From NCBI GenBank assembly GCA_963818685.1, contig CAWFTJ010000008.1:1-64000 (forward strand): a stretch of 64,000 nucleotides of DNA, in the 5' to 3' direction. The notes under the pieces are model-generated. The model saw only the letters and a program-made list of their open reading frames with translations. It was not told the origin of the DNA and did not search any database. A program made the position numbers and the translations under genes. Shown here piece after piece: positions 61,750 through 64,000 of this stretch (positions within the stretch are counted from its first letter, which is position 1; each line of letters begins with the position of its first letter). This DNA is from CAJCJE01 sp963818685. Its GTDB lineage: Bacteria; Actinomycetota; Actinomycetes; Mycobacteriales; Pseudonocardiaceae.

Positions 61750-62460
61750 CTACCCTCGGGGCGATGGCCAGTGCGTCGACGCGGCCAGTTCGGCGTCGAC
61801 CCGAGCCAGCAGTTCCGGGGTGATCTGCTCCAGCGAGTCGACGATGTGCCGCACGCCGAGGTCCGTCATGAACCGGCGTTGCCGCCGGTGCGCCGCGCTG
61901 CTCGGGAAGCCGATGAAGCCTACGCCGTGCGCCCGCGCGGCCTGCGCCACCCTGCTCACGTCGTCGACGAAGACGGCCTGGTTGAACTCGCAGCCGATCA
62001 CGTCGCGGACGATGTGCTCCACGCCCGGCCGGTGCTCGTTGATGCCCACGTAAGGCACCTCGGGATCGAGCAGGTCGACAAGGCCACCGAGATAGGTGTC
62101 GAAGGTGTGCTCGCGGGAGCGGCCGCCGTAGCAGAGCACCCGGACGCCGAGCTCGCGCAGGGACGCGAGCATGCCTGCCGCTCCCGGTGTCACCGCGATG
62201 GGGTGCTCACGCAGGTATCGCTCGCGCTCGGCCCAGACCTCCGCAAGAGTGTCCTGAACCGGCTGGTCGAGACCGCACGCCTTGGCCATCAGGTCGGCGA
62301 CGACCACGTCGCGCAGGCCGATGATCGAGCGTTCGGTCTCGTCGTCGTAGTCGCCGCCGTGCTCGGTGACGAAGCGCTTGATGACCGCGAGATAGGTGTC
62401 GTCGATCAGCACGCCGTCGCAGTCGATCGCGATGAGGCGCACCTGGTGCAGTTCGGTCAC
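61750..62460 (-). CDS. HAD-superfamily phosphatase-like hydrolase
   Basis: 236 residues. HAD motif I reads IAIDCDGVLIDD (nucleophile and acid Asp). Motif II/III equivalents are GVRVLCYGGRSRE and the late acidic pair AVFVDDVSRVAQAA. It probably removes phosphate from a small molecule. The GTG start overlaps the stop of the upstream gene (GTGA). It is last in an operon with the CMD-like and AfsA-like genes; in butyrolactone synthesis a phosphatase step follows the AfsA reaction, so a role there is reasonable but unproven. Confidence 0.82.
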   Translation of the reverse strand: MTELHQVRLIAIDCDGVLIDDTYLAVIKRFVTEHGGDYDDETERSIIGLRDVVVADLMAKACGLDQPVQDTLAEVWAERERYLREHPIAVTPGAAGMLASLRELGVRVLCYGGRSREHTFDTYLGGLVDLLDPEVPYVGINEHRPGVEHIVRDVIGCEFNQAVFVDDVSRVAQAARAHGVGFIGFPSSAAHRRQRRFMTDLGVRHIVDSLEQITPELLARVDAELAASTHWPSPRG

Positions 62461-63284
62461 TGGTCGGCCTCCCGCTCCGCGAAGACCTCCCGCGCGGCGC
62501 TGATGGCGTTGAGCACCGCAGGGAAACCGACATAGAACGCGAGGTGCAGCAGGGTCTCGGTCACCTCGCGCCGACTGCCTCCGACATTGAGCAGGCCGTT
62601 GACGTGCATCTTCAGCTGGGGAATCGCCGAGCCGAGCGCGGTGAGGGCCGCGATGCTGACGATTTCGCGGTGCTTGAGCGAAAGCTGCGGCCTCGGGTAG
62701 ATCTCACCGAAGGTGAACTCGATGATGTAGCGAGCCAGGTCGGGTGCGACGTCCTGGAGCGCCTCGACCACCTTCGCACCCGCCTCGCCGTCGATCGCGT
62801 TCATCGCGGCGAGCCCGCGTTCGTAGCGGTCGTCGATGTCGGACCAGCGCGGCTCGTCCGTGTTCTCGGCCGGCTGGTCCGCGTCCGCGCCGTCCGCGAA
62901 CTCCTCCTTCACCGCCATCAGGGCGTTGAGCACGGCCGGAAAGCCGGCATACGAGCTGACCTGGATGATCGCCTCGATAACCTGCTGCCGGGCGCAGCCG
63001 AGGTTGACCGCGGCCTTGGCGTGGAACCGCAGTTGCGACGCGGCATAGCCGAGCGCGGTCAGCGCGCCGATCGTGGCCAGTTGCCGCTCCGGCAGGGAAA
63101 GACCCGTGCGATGGTAGACGTTGCCGTAGACGAACTCGACGCACTGTTCGCCGAACGCGGTCTCGCCGATGCTCGCGAACAGATCGAGGACGGCGGGCCG
63201 CTCCTGGCCTCCCATTTGCCGGATCAGCGCCAAGCCCTGGTCGAAGGTTTCGGATCGCACGCCAGAACCTTGCGCCTCGGCCAT
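62457..63284 (-). CDS. tandem carboxymuconolactone decarboxylase-like protein
   Basis: 275 residues made of two similar CMD/AhpD-fold domains, about 45-125 (TGLSLPERQLATIGALTALG ... RFHAKAAVNLGCARQQVIEA) and 175-270 (LSLKHREIVSIAALTALG ... MHVNGLLNVGGSRREVTETL). Each has the His and the Y-x-GFPAVLNA motif of the gamma-CMD branch, without the AhpD CxxC pair. It could act on a lactone or peroxide. ATG 63284 has a GAAAGG leader. It lies 28 bases after the AfsA-like gene and overlaps the HAD gene. Confidence 0.85.
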   Translation of the reverse strand: MAEAQGSGVRSETFDQGLALIRQMGGQERPAVLDLFASIGETAFGEQCVEFVYGNVYHRTGLSLPERQLATIGALTALGYAASQLRFHAKAAVNLGCARQQVIEAIIQVSSYAGFPAVLNALMAVKEEFADGADADQPAENTDEPRWSDIDDRYERGLAAMNAIDGEAGAKVVEALQDVAPDLARYIIEFTFGEIYPRPQLSLKHREIVSIAALTALGSAIPQLKMHVNGLLNVGGSRREVTETLLHLAFYVGFPAVLNAISAAREVFAEREADQ

Positions 63285-63312
63285 TCTCGATGCCTTTCTG
63301 TCGCATTCTATG

Positions 63313-64000
63313 TTAATTCTCGGTGAAGTCTCTATCCGCGAACCTGGCCAGATAGGCTTGCCTTGCCCGCTTCGACTTGGCGCGCTCAAGACTGGCGAAC
63401 CGATCCTGCTTGATCATGGAATAATTGATCTCGGCGGACGCGACCTCGACACCATTCTGGCAGATCGACGCGCGAGCCTCGAATTTGAGATTGGTCGGCT
63501 TGCTGAGATCCGCGAACGTCACCTCGGACGCGACCGTCGCGGGCAGCGCGAACAGGAAATCCTGAAACCTGAGATTGATGCTCTTCCACACCCCGGCGTA
63601 TTCGATACCCGGCAGCTCGCGCCGGTAGCCGGTCTCGAACTGGGCGATGCAGATCTGCCGCATGGCCTCGATGATCACCATGCCCTGCACGTGCTCGCCG
63701 GTCCTGTGGTCCGTCACCAGCTCGTTGTCCCGGTGGATGCGCAGGTCAGCGGCGCAATACTCGCCGTCGTAGTGCCGCACGTCGGCGAGCAGGACGTTCT
63801 CCGGATGCCGCTTGTGCACGATGTCCGGGGTGACCTGCTCGCCGCGCGGGAACTCGCGGGCCGCCATCCTCGCGACCGGCGTGCCATTGTGCAGGCACGC
63901 CGATTCGAGTACCTGCCGGTCCGAGTTGTCAATGCCCTGACCGACGTGAATCGTCAACCGATCACCACGTTCGTCAGGTGAATTGACGGCAACGTGTAAC
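63313..64000 (-). CDS. AfsA-like hotdog protein, cut by window end
   Basis: At least 214 residues with one A-factor-type hotdog domain: VTPDIVHKRHPENVLLADVR, GEHVQGMVIIEAMRQICIAQ, then FQDFLFALPATV. AfsA/ScbA proteins condense a beta-keto acyl chain with dihydroxyacetone phosphate to begin gamma-butyrolactone or furan signals. Full members have about 300 residues and two such domains. A TTG at 63957 is the first possible start, but the frame stays open through 64000 (VAVNSPDERGDR), so the true start and any first domain are probably outside. It heads an operon with the CMD-like and HAD genes. Confidence 0.78.
   Translation of the reverse strand, partial: LHVAVNSPDERGDRLTIHVGQGIDNSDRQVLESACLHNGTPVARMAAREFPRGEQVTPDIVHKRHPENVLLADVRHYDGEYCAADLRIHRDNELVTDHRTGEHVQGMVIIEAMRQICIAQFETGYRRELPGIEYAGVWKSINLRFQDFLFALPATVASEVTFADLSKPTNLKFEARASICQNGVEVASAEINYSMIKQDRFASLERAKSKRARQAYLARFADRDFTEN

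Noticed and set aside
1..64000. CRISPR arrays, tRNA or rRNA genes
   Set aside because: No regularly spaced repeats, no tRNA-like cloverleaf and no rRNA sequence were noticed on reading; a tRNAscan and CRISPR search would settle it.

Overview
The window is high-GC actinobacterial DNA. GTG starts, ATGA/GTGA gene overlaps, ECF sigma factors, an EspC/DUF1023 pair and an AfsA-type hotdog protein all fit this. A soil actinomycete of the Pseudonocardiales type is my inference; no marker gene in the window proves it. Annotation was done by reading alone, without database searches.

Layout. (1) 1-7.4 kb is a decayed chromosomal stretch. It holds frameshifted relics of alanine dehydrogenase, OsmC, a lipoprotein, a phospholipase D and an ECF sigma factor, with a few intact small genes between them. 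(2) 7.6-8.3 kb is a second ECF sigma factor gene that stops where its C-terminal NTF2-like domain should begin. (3) 8.3-27.6 kb is an intact 14-gene biosynthetic cluster made only of tailoring and export genes: dTDP-glucose 4,6-dehydratase, two TylCIII-like C-methyltransferases, O-acyltransferase, P450, two glycosyltransferases, MFS and APC transporters, and an operon of SgcJ-like protein, acyl-CoA-dehydrogenase-like flavoprotein, class III aminotransferase and two tandem GMC oxidoreductases. No PKS, NRPS or terpene synthase is present. (4) 28-34 kb holds a broken secreted protein, an IS66 transposase, an IS630 relic abutting a truncated arabinofuranosidase, and a complete secreted arabinofuranosidase homologue. 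(5) 34-36.5 kb is a type VII secretion-associated operon (EspC-like protein, DUF1023 hydrolase, lipoprotein). (6) 36.7-38.7 kb is a divergent P450/TetR pair with two inverted repeats between the genes. (7) 38.8-44.8 kb is a two-component system with a MacAB-like ABC exporter. (8) 47.1-52.5 kb is a NarL-type two-component system, an ABC transporter with a frameshifted ATPase, and a secreted peptidase-like hydrolase. (9) 52.6-61.1 kb is a polymer-degradation island: a second arabinofuranosidase, a GH95-like hydrolase, a broken CBM2 protein and a PETase-type cutinase fused to CBM2. (10) 61.7-64.0 kb is an operon of AfsA-like hotdog protein (cut by the window end), tandem carboxymuconolactone-decarboxylase-like protein and HAD phosphatase, possibly making a signalling lactone or furan.

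How the genes may work together. In the cluster, activated 6-deoxysugars (methylated at carbon) would be attached by the glycosyltransferases and acylated. The P450, GMC dehydrogenases, aminotransferase and flavoprotein form a plausible route from a C-H bond to alcohol, aldehyde, amine and N-oxidised product. The scaffold must come from elsewhere. The secreted enzymes of 53-61 kb share CBM2 and Ig-like modules and look like a plant-polymer kit that includes a polyester (cutin) hydrolase.

Many frameshifts are present outside the cluster and none inside it. They may be real decay or sequence errors, and I cannot tell which without reads.
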